The translations under genes were made by a program, and so were the position numbers. A model generated the notes under the pieces. It saw nothing but the letters and a program-made list of their open reading frames with translations. It ran no database searches and had not been told where the DNA came from. A stretch of DNA of 64,000 nt from Burkholderia ambifaria (lineage in GTDB: Bacteria; Pseudomonadota; Gammaproteobacteria; Burkholderiales; Burkholderiaceae): NCBI RefSeq assembly GCF_001443045.1, contig NZ_LKPJ01000002.1:33267-97266 (forward strand), given 5' to 3'. This document shows, piece after piece, positions 35,880-44,395 of this stretch; the first letter of the stretch is position 1; the number at the start of each line of letters is the position of its first letter.

Positions 35880-36333
35880 CGCGGCGCGCCGTGCGATTCA
35901 GTGCGGCGCGCGAGCCGGCGCTTCGGCGGCGTCCGTGAACGCGCGCGGCGCGGCGCGTTTGTCCGTGTCGTCCTTCGTGCGTATCGCAACGATGCGCCGC
36001 ATGCCGCTCGCATTCCATCTGCCGACCGACGGCATGGAGCGCGCCGGGTGGCCGCCTTCGGAACGATTCATGTGTCGCTCAGGATTATTCCGGATCCCGA
36101 CGGGTAAGCTCGGTGTCACGGCATGACGTCGACTAAGCAACGTGCTCGAGCGCGACGCGAACAGGCGGTATAGGGTCGGCGCCGCGCACATCGCGTTTCC
36201 CGGGCTCGGGCACTTGCGCAAGGACGGCGAACGGTACGACCGGGTGCCGCATCAACTACGACGCGACGCCGCTGCAATAGCGTGAGAAATAGCGAGAGAA
36301 ACAGCGTGTGAGCGTGCCTTCGGCACGGGCGGC
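35880..36333. other. gap between porin and AraC genes
   Basis: Apart from the metallo-beta-lactamase-fold remnant at 36127-36280, nothing recognisable is seen. Short frames at 35806-36126 and 35898-36221 have no family features. Confidence 0.45.
36127..36280 (+). pseudogene. metallo-beta-lactamase-fold hydrolase, C-terminal remnant with a frameshift
   Basis: Reading from 36127 gives a short stretch with His-Ile-Ala-Phe-Pro-Gly-Leu-Gly-His-Leu, matching the zinc-binding tail of exported MBL-fold hydrolases. After Val-Pro (36244-36249) one extra C at 36250 shifts the frame. Continuing from 36251 gives Ile-Asn-Tyr-Asp-Ala-Thr-Pro-Leu-Gln and a stop, the usual family ending. About 250 N-terminal residues are absent. 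Confidence 0.7.
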
Positions 36334-37242
36334 TCAGCGCGACACGCCGCGCCGCCATGCGCCGGGCGGATGGCCGACGATGCGCGCGAAGACGCGGTTC
36401 AGGTGGCTCTGGTCCGCGAAGCCGCAGACCACCGCGATTTCCGCGAGTGTCATGTCGGTCGTCTCGATCAGCTGGCGGGCATGGGTCACGCGCTGTTCGA
36501 GCAGCCATTGATGCGGCGTGCGGCCGGTCGTTCGCGAGAACGCGCGGATGAAATAGCCGCGCGACAGCTCGCATTCGTTCGCGACTTCCTCGATCGACAC
36601 GCCGAGATCCGCCTTCTCCATCAGAAGCTCCTTGGCCAGCGCGACCTTGGCCGGCGACAGCACGCCCTTGCGCTGCAGGTCGCGCGCGCGCGCATTGCCG
36701 TAACGGCGGGCCAGGTGCGTGCCCATCGCGAGCCCCATCTGCTCGACGAACAACGCGTTCAGCGCGCCGGACCCATCGAGGCTGTCGGCGACCGCGTGCG
36801 CGAGGTGGCCCAGCACCGCGTCCTGCACGTCGGGCGCGCAACTCAGGCCGCCGATTTCGAGGCCGTCGTGCTCGCGGCCGAGGTCGTCCAGGTAGCGATG
36901 CGACAGCTCGACGAGGACGAAGTCGAACTTGCCATACAGGTCGGCGCGGAAATTCCGCGAAAAGTCGCGAACGTAGATCGAGTTGTGCTGAAACCACCGC
37001 TCGGATTTGTCGGAGCCGCGATAGATCGTTCGCCGGTGACCGTCATTCAGCGACACGCCGACCAGGAAGCCGCGATCGCTGGCCGCCATCTCGATGCGCT
37101 CGAACTGTTCGCCGCGCATGCATTTGCGGTGAAGCGTCAGGCCGCCTGCGGACCTTTCAATATCCTTGGACAGCAGGTTCGACACGCATCCGAGCGTGTC
37201 TTTCGGCGGTGCCGCCGGTGGCATGACGAGGGGATTGGGCAT
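36334..37242 (-). CDS. AraC-family transcriptional regulator
   Basis: 302-aa regulator with two C-terminal helix-turn-helix motifs (about 195-298): Glu-Val-Ala-Asn-Glu-Cys-Glu-Leu-Ser-Arg-Gly-Tyr-Phe and Ile-Ala-Val-Val-Cys-Gly-Phe-Ala-Asp-Gln-Ser-His-Leu-Asn-Arg, then Pro-Pro-Gly-Ala-Trp-Arg. The N-terminal half has no recognised sugar-binding cupin and may bind another effector. I chose ATG 37242, preceded by AAGGA; the frame open to 37419 is unlikely. It is divergent from the large ATPase regulator at 37645. Confidence 0.87.
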   Translation of the reverse strand: MPNPLVMPPAAPPKDTLGCVSNLLSKDIERSAGGLTLHRKCMRGEQFERIEMAASDRGFLVGVSLNDGHRRTIYRGSDKSERWFQHNSIYVRDFSRNFRADLYGKFDFVLVELSHRYLDDLGREHDGLEIGGLSCAPDVQDAVLGHLAHAVADSLDGSGALNALFVEQMGLAMGTHLARRYGNARARDLQRKGVLSPAKVALAKELLMEKADLGVSIEEVANECELSRGYFIRAFSRTTGRTPHQWLLEQRVTHARQLIETTDMTLAEIAVVCGFADQSHLNRVFARIVGHPPGAWRRGVSR

Positions 37243-37644
37243 GTCGGAAAATCCTTCGGAGTGGGACGGCGGGCGAGCGTCCTTGCGTCCGGTACATACT
37301 GCGGGCCGGATAGGCCGAAGATAACTTGAACAAATGTCCACTGCTTGACGAAATGCTTGCAGCGGACTGCTGCGCGCGATGCCGGGGCACGATCGGCACG
37401 CAAACGCGCGATATCGCAATGATATCGCCCGATCCGCATTTTCGCCGCGCCTGATCGGCCGCCGCCGCCGGCGCGGGGCATCAGCGCATTTTCCTTCAAG
37501 ATTTCTGAAAATACCGGGTTTACACTTGGCCTACTTTTTTTCGAGACTTTGAACCCGCCCTGAAGGGCAGGCCGGGTGCGGACTCCCGCCCCGGTGATCT
37601 GCTGCGTTCACATGGCGGTCATCGTGGGGAACCTGGAGGCGGCC
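37243..37644. other. divergent promoter region
   Basis: 402 bases between the AraC gene (minus) and the winged-helix/ATPase gene (plus). It is more AT-rich than its surroundings near 37495-37560. The 21-base inverted repeat at 37408-37428 is listed separately. Promoter boxes cannot be fixed by eye. Confidence 0.5.
37408..37428. promoter_or_regulatory. inverted repeat, possible operator
   Basis: Arms GCGATATC (37408-37415) and GATATCGC (37421-37428) are perfect complements around a 5-base spacer, in the divergent region between two regulator genes. A regulator site is plausible. Confidence 0.4.
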
Positions 37645-40500
37645 ATGATCCAGATCGGCGCTTTATCGGTGGATTTCGAGCAGCGGGACATTCGCCGTCA
37701 CGGCGCGTCGCTGCGTATTGGCGCGCGCGCGCTCGACATACTTGAAGTACTGCATCGCGCCAACGGTTCCGTCGTGTCGAAGGACGACATCATGGATGCC
37801 GTCTGGCCCGGCCTGATCGTCGAGGAAAACCGGCTGCAGGTGCATGTCGCGACGTTGCGCAAGGCGCTCGGCGCGAGCCGCGACCTGATCAAGACCGTCC
37901 CGGGCCGCGGGTACCTGCTGATCGCGAATCCGCCCGTCGCGCACGCGGTGGCGCCGCGCCCGGCTGACGCGGCACCGGACGCCGAAGCGGCGCACCCGAC
38001 TCCGTTCGTCGGGCGCCGGGCCGAAATCGAGCAGATCGTCGACATGATCGATCGCGTGCCGGTCGTCACGCTCGTCGGCGCGGGCGGCATCGGCAAGACG
38101 AGCCTGGCCGACCGGGTGGCGCACGTGCTGCGCAGCCGGGCCGGCGAGCGCGTGCTGTTCGTGGAACTGGCGCGCGCCGCGACGCACGACGACGTGCTGC
38201 TCGCGATTGCCGCGGAACTGGGGCTCGAAACGGACCGCGTGCCGGCCGTCGGCCGGATCGGCGATGCATTGGCCGTCTCGCGCTGCCTGCTCGTGCTCGA
38301 CAACGCGGAGCACGTCGTCGACCTGGTTGCCGACCTCGTCGAGTCGCTGACGGCGCGTGCCGCGCCGTTGCGGGTGCTCGTGACGAGTCGCGAACCCCTG
38401 CATATCTCGATCGAAGCCGTGTTTCGCGTGAGTCCGCTGGCGGTGCCCGACGGCGCGGCAACGGCCGACGAGATCGTGCGTCATGCGGCCGTCGAGTTGT
38501 TTCTGGCGCGCATTCGCGCGGCCACGCCCGATTGCGTGGTCGACGCAGCCGGCATCAGGCTGGTCGGCGATATCTGCCGGCGGCTCGACGGGCTTCCGCT
38601 CGCCATCGAACTGGCTGCCGCGCGCGTGGCGACGCTCGGGCTCGAGATCGTCGCATCGCGTCTCGACGACCGGCTGAACCTGCTGACGGGCGGGCTGCGC
38701 TCCGCATTGCCGCGCCATCAGACGCTGCGCGCGACGTTCGACTGGAGCTACGTGCTGCTGGATCCGGCCGCGCGTGCGCTGTTTCGCCGGATGGCGTGCT
38801 TCGTCGGCCCGTTCACGTTCGATGCCGCCCGCGAAGTCGCGATGGATCCCGACATGTCGCCCGCCGACATGACCGCGGTGCTCGGCGAACTGGTCGCGAA
38901 GTCGCTCGTGACCGTCGAGTTCAACGGCGCGCAGGCGCGCTATCGCCTGACCGAATCCACGCGCGCGTACGCACTCGAGAAATTGCACAACGAGGGCGAG
39001 TTCGAGCGCATCGCCGAGCGTCATGCGCGCCATGAACACGCGCAAGCGGAAGCCCGCGCGTCGGCTCACGCGCAAGCCACGCGCGTGGCCGATACGCCCG
39101 CGGCGCTCGAGCCGCCCGTCCCGGAAGCCGACGCATTGGCGCTCGCGTTGCGGGAGCCGGCGCGGATGCGCGACGCGTCGATACCGGCGCGGCGCGCGCT
39201 CGATGCAATCGACGCCGGCGCGCTCGGAGCCGTCGATGCGGCGCGCGAGATGCGGTTGCGCGCCGCCTACGCGTCGGCGCTGCTGCATACGGACGGCGAT
39301 ACGCAGACGGTCGCCGCGATGTGGGAGCGCACGCTCGGTCTCGCCGGGCGGGTCGGCGACGACGCATTCGACGCATGTGCGCTGGTCGGGCTGTGGAACA
39401 CGATGCTGGCGCGCGCCGACATTCCCGAATCGCTGCGCTATGCGATGCGCTTCGAGCGGGCCGCCGAGCGGCGCGGCGACCGATCGCAACGGGTGCTGGC
39501 GAACGCGATGGTCGCGACTTCGCTGCATTACTTCGGCGAGCATGCGCAGGCGCGCGAGCGGCTGGAGGCGGCAACGGCCGAGCTGGCCGAAGCGGGCGAG
39601 GCGTCTTGCGCGGTAGCGGCGCTCGGCGTCGACGTTGCGACGCTCGGCCGGACGATGCTGGCGCGGCTCGTCTGGATGCAGGGCGAGCCGGAATATGCGA
39701 TGCGGCTCTGTGCGCAGGCGGTCGAATCCGCGCGGCGCGGCGGGTCGGCGCTGGCGTCGTGCATCGTGCTCGGCGCCGCGGCCGTGCCGATCGCGTTGCG
39801 TTACGGCGATCACGACGTGATCTCCGACTATCTCGCGGCGCTGCGATCGGCCGCCGAGGCGAACGGGTTCGACATCTGGCTCAGCCACGCGGAATGCCTT
39901 GCCGGGCAGTTCGACATGCAGGCCGGCCATCCCGGCGCCGGGCTGGCGCGGCTCGAGCCCGCGCTGCGACGCATCGAGGCGAGCGGATGCCGGCGCCTGC
40001 TCGCGCCGCTGGTGGTCGCGTATGCGGAAGGGCTGACGCGCACGGGTCGCGCCGCCGAGGCCGGCGCGAAGCTCGACGCGACGCTCGCGTGCTGTCGCGC
40101 GCGAGGCGAGCATCTGTTCGTGCCGGAACTGCTGCGGGTCAGGGGGCTGGTGATGCTCGAACAGGCGCGCACGGCCGACGCGGAGCGCGCGATCGCGTGC
40201 GAGGCGGACGGGCACCGGCATCTGCGGATGGCGATCCAGGCCGCGAACGCGCAGGGCGCGGCAATGTGGGCGCTGCGCGGCACGCTCGATCTCGCCGATC
40301 ACCTGATCGAGCGCGGGCATATCGCGCAGGCGTCGTCGCTGGTGGCCAACCTGTCCGGGCACGTCGACCCGCAATCGCGCGCGTTCGACGTGCGCCGCCT
40401 GGCGCGGGTGAAGAGCTTCATCCGCCCGGAGACGACGCAGCCGGCGGGCGATGCGCGCATGCGGCACGAGACCGCCGACGCAATGCAATCGGCGGCATGA
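37645..40500 (+). CDS. winged-helix / STAND ATPase transcriptional regulator with helical repeats
   Basis: 951-aa regulator. Residues 1-95 form an OmpR-type winged helix (Val-Val-Ser-Lys-Asp-Asp-Ile-Met-Asp-Ala-Val-Trp-Pro, then Val-Pro-Gly-Arg-Gly-Tyr). Residues about 115-400 are an NB-ARC-like ATPase with Walker A Gly-Ala-Gly-Gly-Ile-Gly-Lys-Thr and sensor Thr-Ser-Arg-Glu-Pro-Leu. About 500-930 are helical TPR-like repeats. I preferred ATG 37645 with GGAGG 5 bases upstream; an in-frame ATG at 37612 is possible. The same N-terminal architecture recurs at 54027 and 59836. The target is unknown; the downstream amidohydrolase is the nearest candidate. Confidence 0.87.
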   Translation: MIQIGALSVDFEQRDIRRHGASLRIGARALDILEVLHRANGSVVSKDDIMDAVWPGLIVEENRLQVHVATLRKALGASRDLIKTVPGRGYLLIANPPVAHAVAPRPADAAPDAEAAHPTPFVGRRAEIEQIVDMIDRVPVVTLVGAGGIGKTSLADRVAHVLRSRAGERVLFVELARAATHDDVLLAIAAELGLETDRVPAVGRIGDALAVSRCLLVLDNAEHVVDLVADLVESLTARAAPLRVLVTSREPLHISIEAVFRVSPLAVPDGAATADEIVRHAAVELFLARIRAATPDCVVDAAGIRLVGDICRRLDGLPLAIELAAARVATLGLEIVASRLDDRLNLLTGGLRSALPRHQTLRATFDWSYVLLDPAARALFRRMACFVGPFTFDAAREVAMDPDMSPADMTAVLGELVAKSLVTVEFNGAQARYRLTESTRAYALEKLHNEGEFERIAERHARHEHAQAEARASAHAQATRVADTPAALEPPVPEADALALALREPARMRDASIPARRALDAIDAGALGAVDAAREMRLRAAYASALLHTDGDTQTVAAMWERTLGLAGRVGDDAFDACALVGLWNTMLARADIPESLRYAMRFERAAERRGDRSQRVLANAMVATSLHYFGEHAQARERLEAATAELAEAGEASCAVAALGVDVATLGRTMLARLVWMQGEPEYAMRLCAQAVESARRGGSALASCIVLGAAAVPIALRYGDHDVISDYLAALRSAAEANGFDIWLSHAECLAGQFDMQAGHPGAGLARLEPALRRIEASGCRRLLAPLVVAYAEGLTRTGRAAEAGAKLDATLACCRARGEHLFVPELLRVRGLVMLEQARTADAERAIACEADGHRHLRMAIQAANAQGAAMWALRGTLDLADHLIERGHIAQASSLVANLSGHVDPQSRAFDVRRLARVKSFIRPETTQPAGDARMRHETADAMQSAA

Positions 40501-40653
40501 CGGCGCGTGCGGACCGCACGGGACACGCCCGCGCACCGTGGCCGGCCGATCGTTCAATATTCAAGGGAGGATGGATGGTCCGTGTAACGTCAAACCGCAG
40601 GCATGCCGCGCGCGGTCGCATGCCGGCCTGCGGCGCGAGCGGGGAGGCTGACG

Positions 40654-42534
40654 GTGCTTAGGGCGACGCAATGCGCGGAATCGGCGGACCTCATCGTCTA
40701 CAACGGCAAGATCGCGACGCAGGACGACACGCAGTCGTTCGTGACCGCGCTCGCGGTGAAGGACGGCCGGATTCTCGCAGCCGGCAGCGGACACGAGGTC
40801 ATGCGCCATGCACGCGAGCACACGCTTCACATCGACCTGAACGGCCGCACCGTGATCCCGGGGCTGAACGACTCGCACTTGCACGTGATCCGCGGCGGCC
40901 TGAATTTCAACCTGGAACTGCGCTGGGACGGCGTGCCGACACTGGCCGAGGCGCTCTGCATGCTGCGTCGCCAGGTACTGCGCACGCCGGCGCCGCAGTG
41001 GGTGCGCGTCGTCGGCGGCTGGACCGAGTTCCAGTTCGCGGAAAAGCGCGGGCCGACGGCGGCCGAACTCAATGCGATCGCGCCCGATACGCCGGTCTTC
41101 GTGATGCATCTGGGCGACAGCGCGCTGCTGAACGCCGCCGCGCTGCGCGCGATCGGCTATGGCCGCGACACGTCCGATCCGCCCGGCGGCGAGATCCAGC
41201 GCGATCGTGCCGGCCGGCCGACCGGCATGCTGATCGCCCGCCCGGACATGGCCGTCCTGCACGCGGCGCTCGAGAAGGGCCCCAGGCTCGGTTTCGACGA
41301 GCAGATGAATTCGATGCGGCACTTCATGCGCGAACTCAACCGCCTCGGCGTGACCAGCGCGATCGACGCCGGCGGCGATTTGCAGGCCTATCCGGACGAT
41401 TACGCCGCGATCATGGCGCTCGCCGAGCGCGGGGAGATGACGGTGCGCATCGCATACAGCCTGTTCGCGCAGCACCCGGGGCACGAAACCGACGACTACG
41501 CGCGCTGGATGACGCTGGCGAAGCCCGGCGACGGCGATGCGTTCCTGCGGATGAACGGCGCCGGCGAACTGCTGGTGTATTCCGCGGCCGATTTCGGCAA
41601 TTTCCTCGAACCGCGTCCGGAGCTGCCCGACGCGCTCGAGGCGGAACTGACCGCGGTCGTCCGGCTGCTGGTCGGGCGCCGCTGGCCGTTCAGGCTGCAT
41701 GCGACGTACGACGAGTCGATCGGCCGCTTCCTGAACGTGCTCGAAGCCGTGAACCGCGACGTTCCGTTCGACGGCCTGCGCTGGTTCTTCGATCATTGCG
41801 AGACGATTTCGGATGCGAACATCGCGCGCATCGCGGCGCTCGGCGGCGGCGTGACGGTCCAGCACCGGATGGCGTTTCAGGGCGAGTACTTCGTCGCGCG
41901 CTATGGCGCGCAAGCCGCCACGCGCACGCCGCCGATCCGCGCGATGCTGCAGGCCGGCCTGCCGGTCGGCGCCGGCTCCGATGCGACGCGCATCGCGAGC
42001 TACAACCCGTTCGTGTCGTTGTACTGGATGGTGTCCGGGCGCACGGTCGGCGGTACCGTGCTCTACCCGGAAGAGAACCGGCTGAGCCGGATGGAGGCGC
42101 TGCGCCGCTATACGGTCGGCAGCGCGTGGTTCTCGAACGAAGACGATCGCAAGGGTGCGCTGGTACCCGGCCGGTATGCGGATTTCGCGGTGCTGACGGA
42201 CGACTACTTCACGATCGACGAGCCGCGCATCAAGCATCTGTCGTCGGTCCTGACGATCGTCGACGGCAAGGTCGTGCACGCGGACGACGAATTCGCGTCG
42301 CTGGCGCCGCCGCCGCTGCCGGTGAGTCCCGCGTGGTCGCCCGTGGCCGAGTTCGGCGGCACCGGCGGGCGGCGTCCGGCCGCGTCGGCGCAGCCGCGTG
42401 CCGCGGCCGATGCCGGCCGCGCGACCGGTTTCGTGCGCGCATACGGACGCCGTTTCGTGCGGCGCCTGCATGCGGCCGCAACGGAACGCGTCGAGCCGTA
42501 CGACGCATTCGGTTGCCTCGGCGCGGCCTTTTAG
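40654..42534 (+). CDS. YtcJ-like metal-dependent amidohydrolase
   Basis: 626-aa amidohydrolase of the YtcJ/exoenzyme-regulatory family. The metal site His-Leu-His lies in Asn-Asp-Ser-His-Leu-His near 75; later ligands are His in Phe-Asp-His-Cys-Glu and Asp in Ala-Gly-Ser-Asp-Ala-Thr. These enzymes hydrolyse amide-like bonds, with substrates mostly unknown. I chose the GTG at 40654 because GGGGAGG ends 6 bases before it; the ATG at 40603 adds 17 unconserved residues and lacks a site. The C-terminal 60 residues are a low-complexity tail. No signal peptide is seen. An HD-like gene follows 98 bases later. Confidence 0.83.
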   Translation: MLRATQCAESADLIVYNGKIATQDDTQSFVTALAVKDGRILAAGSGHEVMRHAREHTLHIDLNGRTVIPGLNDSHLHVIRGGLNFNLELRWDGVPTLAEALCMLRRQVLRTPAPQWVRVVGGWTEFQFAEKRGPTAAELNAIAPDTPVFVMHLGDSALLNAAALRAIGYGRDTSDPPGGEIQRDRAGRPTGMLIARPDMAVLHAALEKGPRLGFDEQMNSMRHFMRELNRLGVTSAIDAGGDLQAYPDDYAAIMALAERGEMTVRIAYSLFAQHPGHETDDYARWMTLAKPGDGDAFLRMNGAGELLVYSAADFGNFLEPRPELPDALEAELTAVVRLLVGRRWPFRLHATYDESIGRFLNVLEAVNRDVPFDGLRWFFDHCETISDANIARIAALGGGVTVQHRMAFQGEYFVARYGAQAATRTPPIRAMLQAGLPVGAGSDATRIASYNPFVSLYWMVSGRTVGGTVLYPEENRLSRMEALRRYTVGSAWFSNEDDRKGALVPGRYADFAVLTDDYFTIDEPRIKHLSSVLTIVDGKVVHADDEFASLAPPPLPVSPAWSPVAEFGGTGGRRPAASAQPRAAADAGRATGFVRAYGRRFVRRLHAAATERVEPYDAFGCLGAAF

Positions 42535-42632
42535 GCGATGGATGCCGGCACGTGCGACGGCCAGCTCGACCCGTGCCGAGCGAAGAATAAGCAACTTTCC
42601 GGCCCCGGCACGGGGCAGAAGAAGGAGACGAG

Positions 42633-43313
42633 ATGAGTGCTGCGCACACGTGCGCGCCGGCAGATGACGAAGTCGCGGGCGTCCGCATTCCGAGGACGAC
42701 GGTCGCGATCGAGGCCGCGGAAGCCGCGCGCGCGTCGCTGCCGCGCGCGATTGCCGATCACGCTTGCCGGGTATTCGTGCTCGCATCGCTCGCCGCGCGC
42801 GATGCTCGCGATGCGAGCGAAAGGTGCGATGCCGAGGCGCTGTACGTGGCCGCGATGTACGCGAACATGGGATTGAGTCCCGCGTATTGCCGCTCGACCG
42901 CGCGCTACGAACTCGACAGTGCCGATGCCGCGCACGCGTTCCTGCTGCGGCACCGGTCGCCGCAGCCCATGTGCGACGACGTATGGCGCGCAATCGCGCT
43001 GCATACGACGCCCGGCGTGGCCGCCCGCGTGTCGCCGCTGGCGCGCGCATTGTCGTCCGCGGTCGCGACGGACCTGATGGCCACCGGCTTCGATGCGTAT
43101 TCCGCCGACGCGCGCCGTGCGCTGCTCGCCGCGTACCCGCGCGGCGACGGGTTCGGCGCCGCGTTCCTCGACGCGGTCGCGCGCGGGGTCGCGCACCGGC
43201 CGGCATCGACGTTCGGCACCTGGAGCGCCGACGTGCTCGAGCGGGCCGATCCGGACTTTCACCGGCCGAATTTCTGCGGACGCGTGCTGGGCGCGCGCTG
43301 GAACGACGCCTGA
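42633..43313 (+). CDS. HD-superfamily-like protein with the HD doublet lost
   Basis: 226-aa protein resembling the cyanamide-hydratase/HD family. First His43 is in Ala-Asp-His-Ala-Cys-Arg-Val-Phe, and His124 lies in Ala-Leu-His-Thr-Thr-Pro-Gly-Val-Ala. At the place of the family's His-Asp (usually Met-Phe-His-Asp-Met-Gly-Leu) the sequence is Met-Tyr-Ala77-Asn78-Met-Gly-Leu, so two metal ligands are missing. The frame is intact. It follows the YtcJ-like gene and converges with a LysR gene. Confidence 0.72.
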   Translation: MSAAHTCAPADDEVAGVRIPRTTVAIEAAEAARASLPRAIADHACRVFVLASLAARDARDASERCDAEALYVAAMYANMGLSPAYCRSTARYELDSADAAHAFLLRHRSPQPMCDDVWRAIALHTTPGVAARVSPLARALSSAVATDLMATGFDAYSADARRALLAAYPRGDGFGAAFLDAVARGVAHRPASTFGTWSADVLERADPDFHRPNFCGRVLGARWNDA

Positions 43314-43407
43314 AGGGGTCGTTGCGAAGAGGCGGGCGGCTTTGGCCGCAGCCGGCATGTCCGGCCGGGCATTGCGCCGGGCCGCCGGGCCGCGGCCGCG
43401 GCCGCGT

Positions 43408-44325
43408 TCAGCCGCGCTGGCCCTGCAGCGTCGGAATCTGCGCGAACAGGGTCGCCAGCCAGTCGACGAAGATCTTGAGCTTGACGGGCGTATGCCGATT
43501 GGGCGGATACAGGATCGAGATCGGCCGGGGCGGCGCGTTGAAATCGGTCAGCACCTCGCGCAACCGTCCCGATTTCAGGTACGGCTCGACCAGGTACAGC
43601 GACGTCTTGATCAGGCCGATGCCCGCGACGCCGCATTCGATGTAGGTATCGGCATCGTTGACCGCTACCGTGCCGCACATCTGCACGATGCGCGTTTCGC
43701 CGTCGACGACGTAGTCCCACGGCCGCGGCCGGCCGGTGTCGGCCGAGATGTGGGTGACCGCGACATGCTGCGCGAGATCGTCGACCGTTTCGGGCGCGCC
43801 GCATCGATCGAGATACGCGGGGGCCGCGCACGTGCAGGTGGTCAGGCTGCCGATCCGCTTCGCGATCATGCCCGAGTCGTCGAGCGCCCCGATGCGCACC
43901 ACGCAATCGACGCCCTCGCCGACGAGGTCGATCTGGCGATCGGTCACGCCGAGTTCGATCGAGATGTTCGGATGGGCGGCGAGAAACGCGGGCAGCGCCG
44001 GCACCATGATCTGCTTGGCCATGGCGGGCGGCAGGTTCACTTTCAGGCGGCCGCGCGGCACGTTGCGCGCCTGCGATACCGCCGCTTCCATGTCGTCGAT
44101 TTCGCGCAGCACCCCGACGCAGCGTTCGTAGTAGGCCTGCCCGTCCTCGGTCAGCGAGATGCGGCGGGTCGTGCGGTTCAGCAGCCGGCAGCCGAGGTGC
44201 TGTTCGAGCGTGCTCAGCAGGGCGGACACGCGCGGCGTGGTGAGCCCGGTCGTATCCGACGCGCGCGTGAAGCTGCCCGTTTCGACGATGCGCGTAAACA
44301 CGCGCATCGAAAGCAAGGTATCCAT
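43408..44325 (-). CDS. LysR-family transcriptional regulator
   Basis: 305-aa regulator with an N-terminal winged helix (1-62: Gly-Ser-Phe-Thr-Arg-Ala-Ser-Asp, Thr-Thr-Pro-Arg-Val-Ser) and an effector domain from about 90. The motif Leu-Leu-Asn-Arg-Thr-Thr-Arg near 53-60 is typical of the CrgA/AaeR branch. It lies 70 bases downstream of the molybdenum hydroxylase large-subunit gene on the same strand, so it may be read from that operon and regulate it. Confidence 0.88.
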   Translation of the reverse strand: MDTLLSMRVFTRIVETGSFTRASDTTGLTTPRVSALLSTLEQHLGCRLLNRTTRRISLTEDGQAYYERCVGVLREIDDMEAAVSQARNVPRGRLKVNLPPAMAKQIMVPALPAFLAAHPNISIELGVTDRQIDLVGEGVDCVVRIGALDDSGMIAKRIGSLTTCTCAAPAYLDRCGAPETVDDLAQHVAVTHISADTGRPRPWDYVVDGETRIVQMCGTVAVNDADTYIECGVAGIGLIKTSLYLVEPYLKSGRLREVLTDFNAPPRPISILYPPNRHTPVKLKIFVDWLATLFAQIPTLQGQRG

Positions 44326-44395
44326 CGTTCAGAAATCTCCAGCCTGTCGAGAGTCGGCGCCGGTTCGTGCCGGCGCGATCGGTTGTGTGATGCCG

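Noticed and set aside
40575..40661. 28-codon upstream ORF with a strong AAGGGAGG site, overlapping the GTG start of the YtcJ-like gene
   Set aside because: Could be a leader peptide, but nothing in its sequence supports attenuation; kept only as a note.
43390..43407. GGCCGC-rich tandem stretch between convergent genes
   Set aside because: Too short and too close to background composition to call a repeat or terminator.
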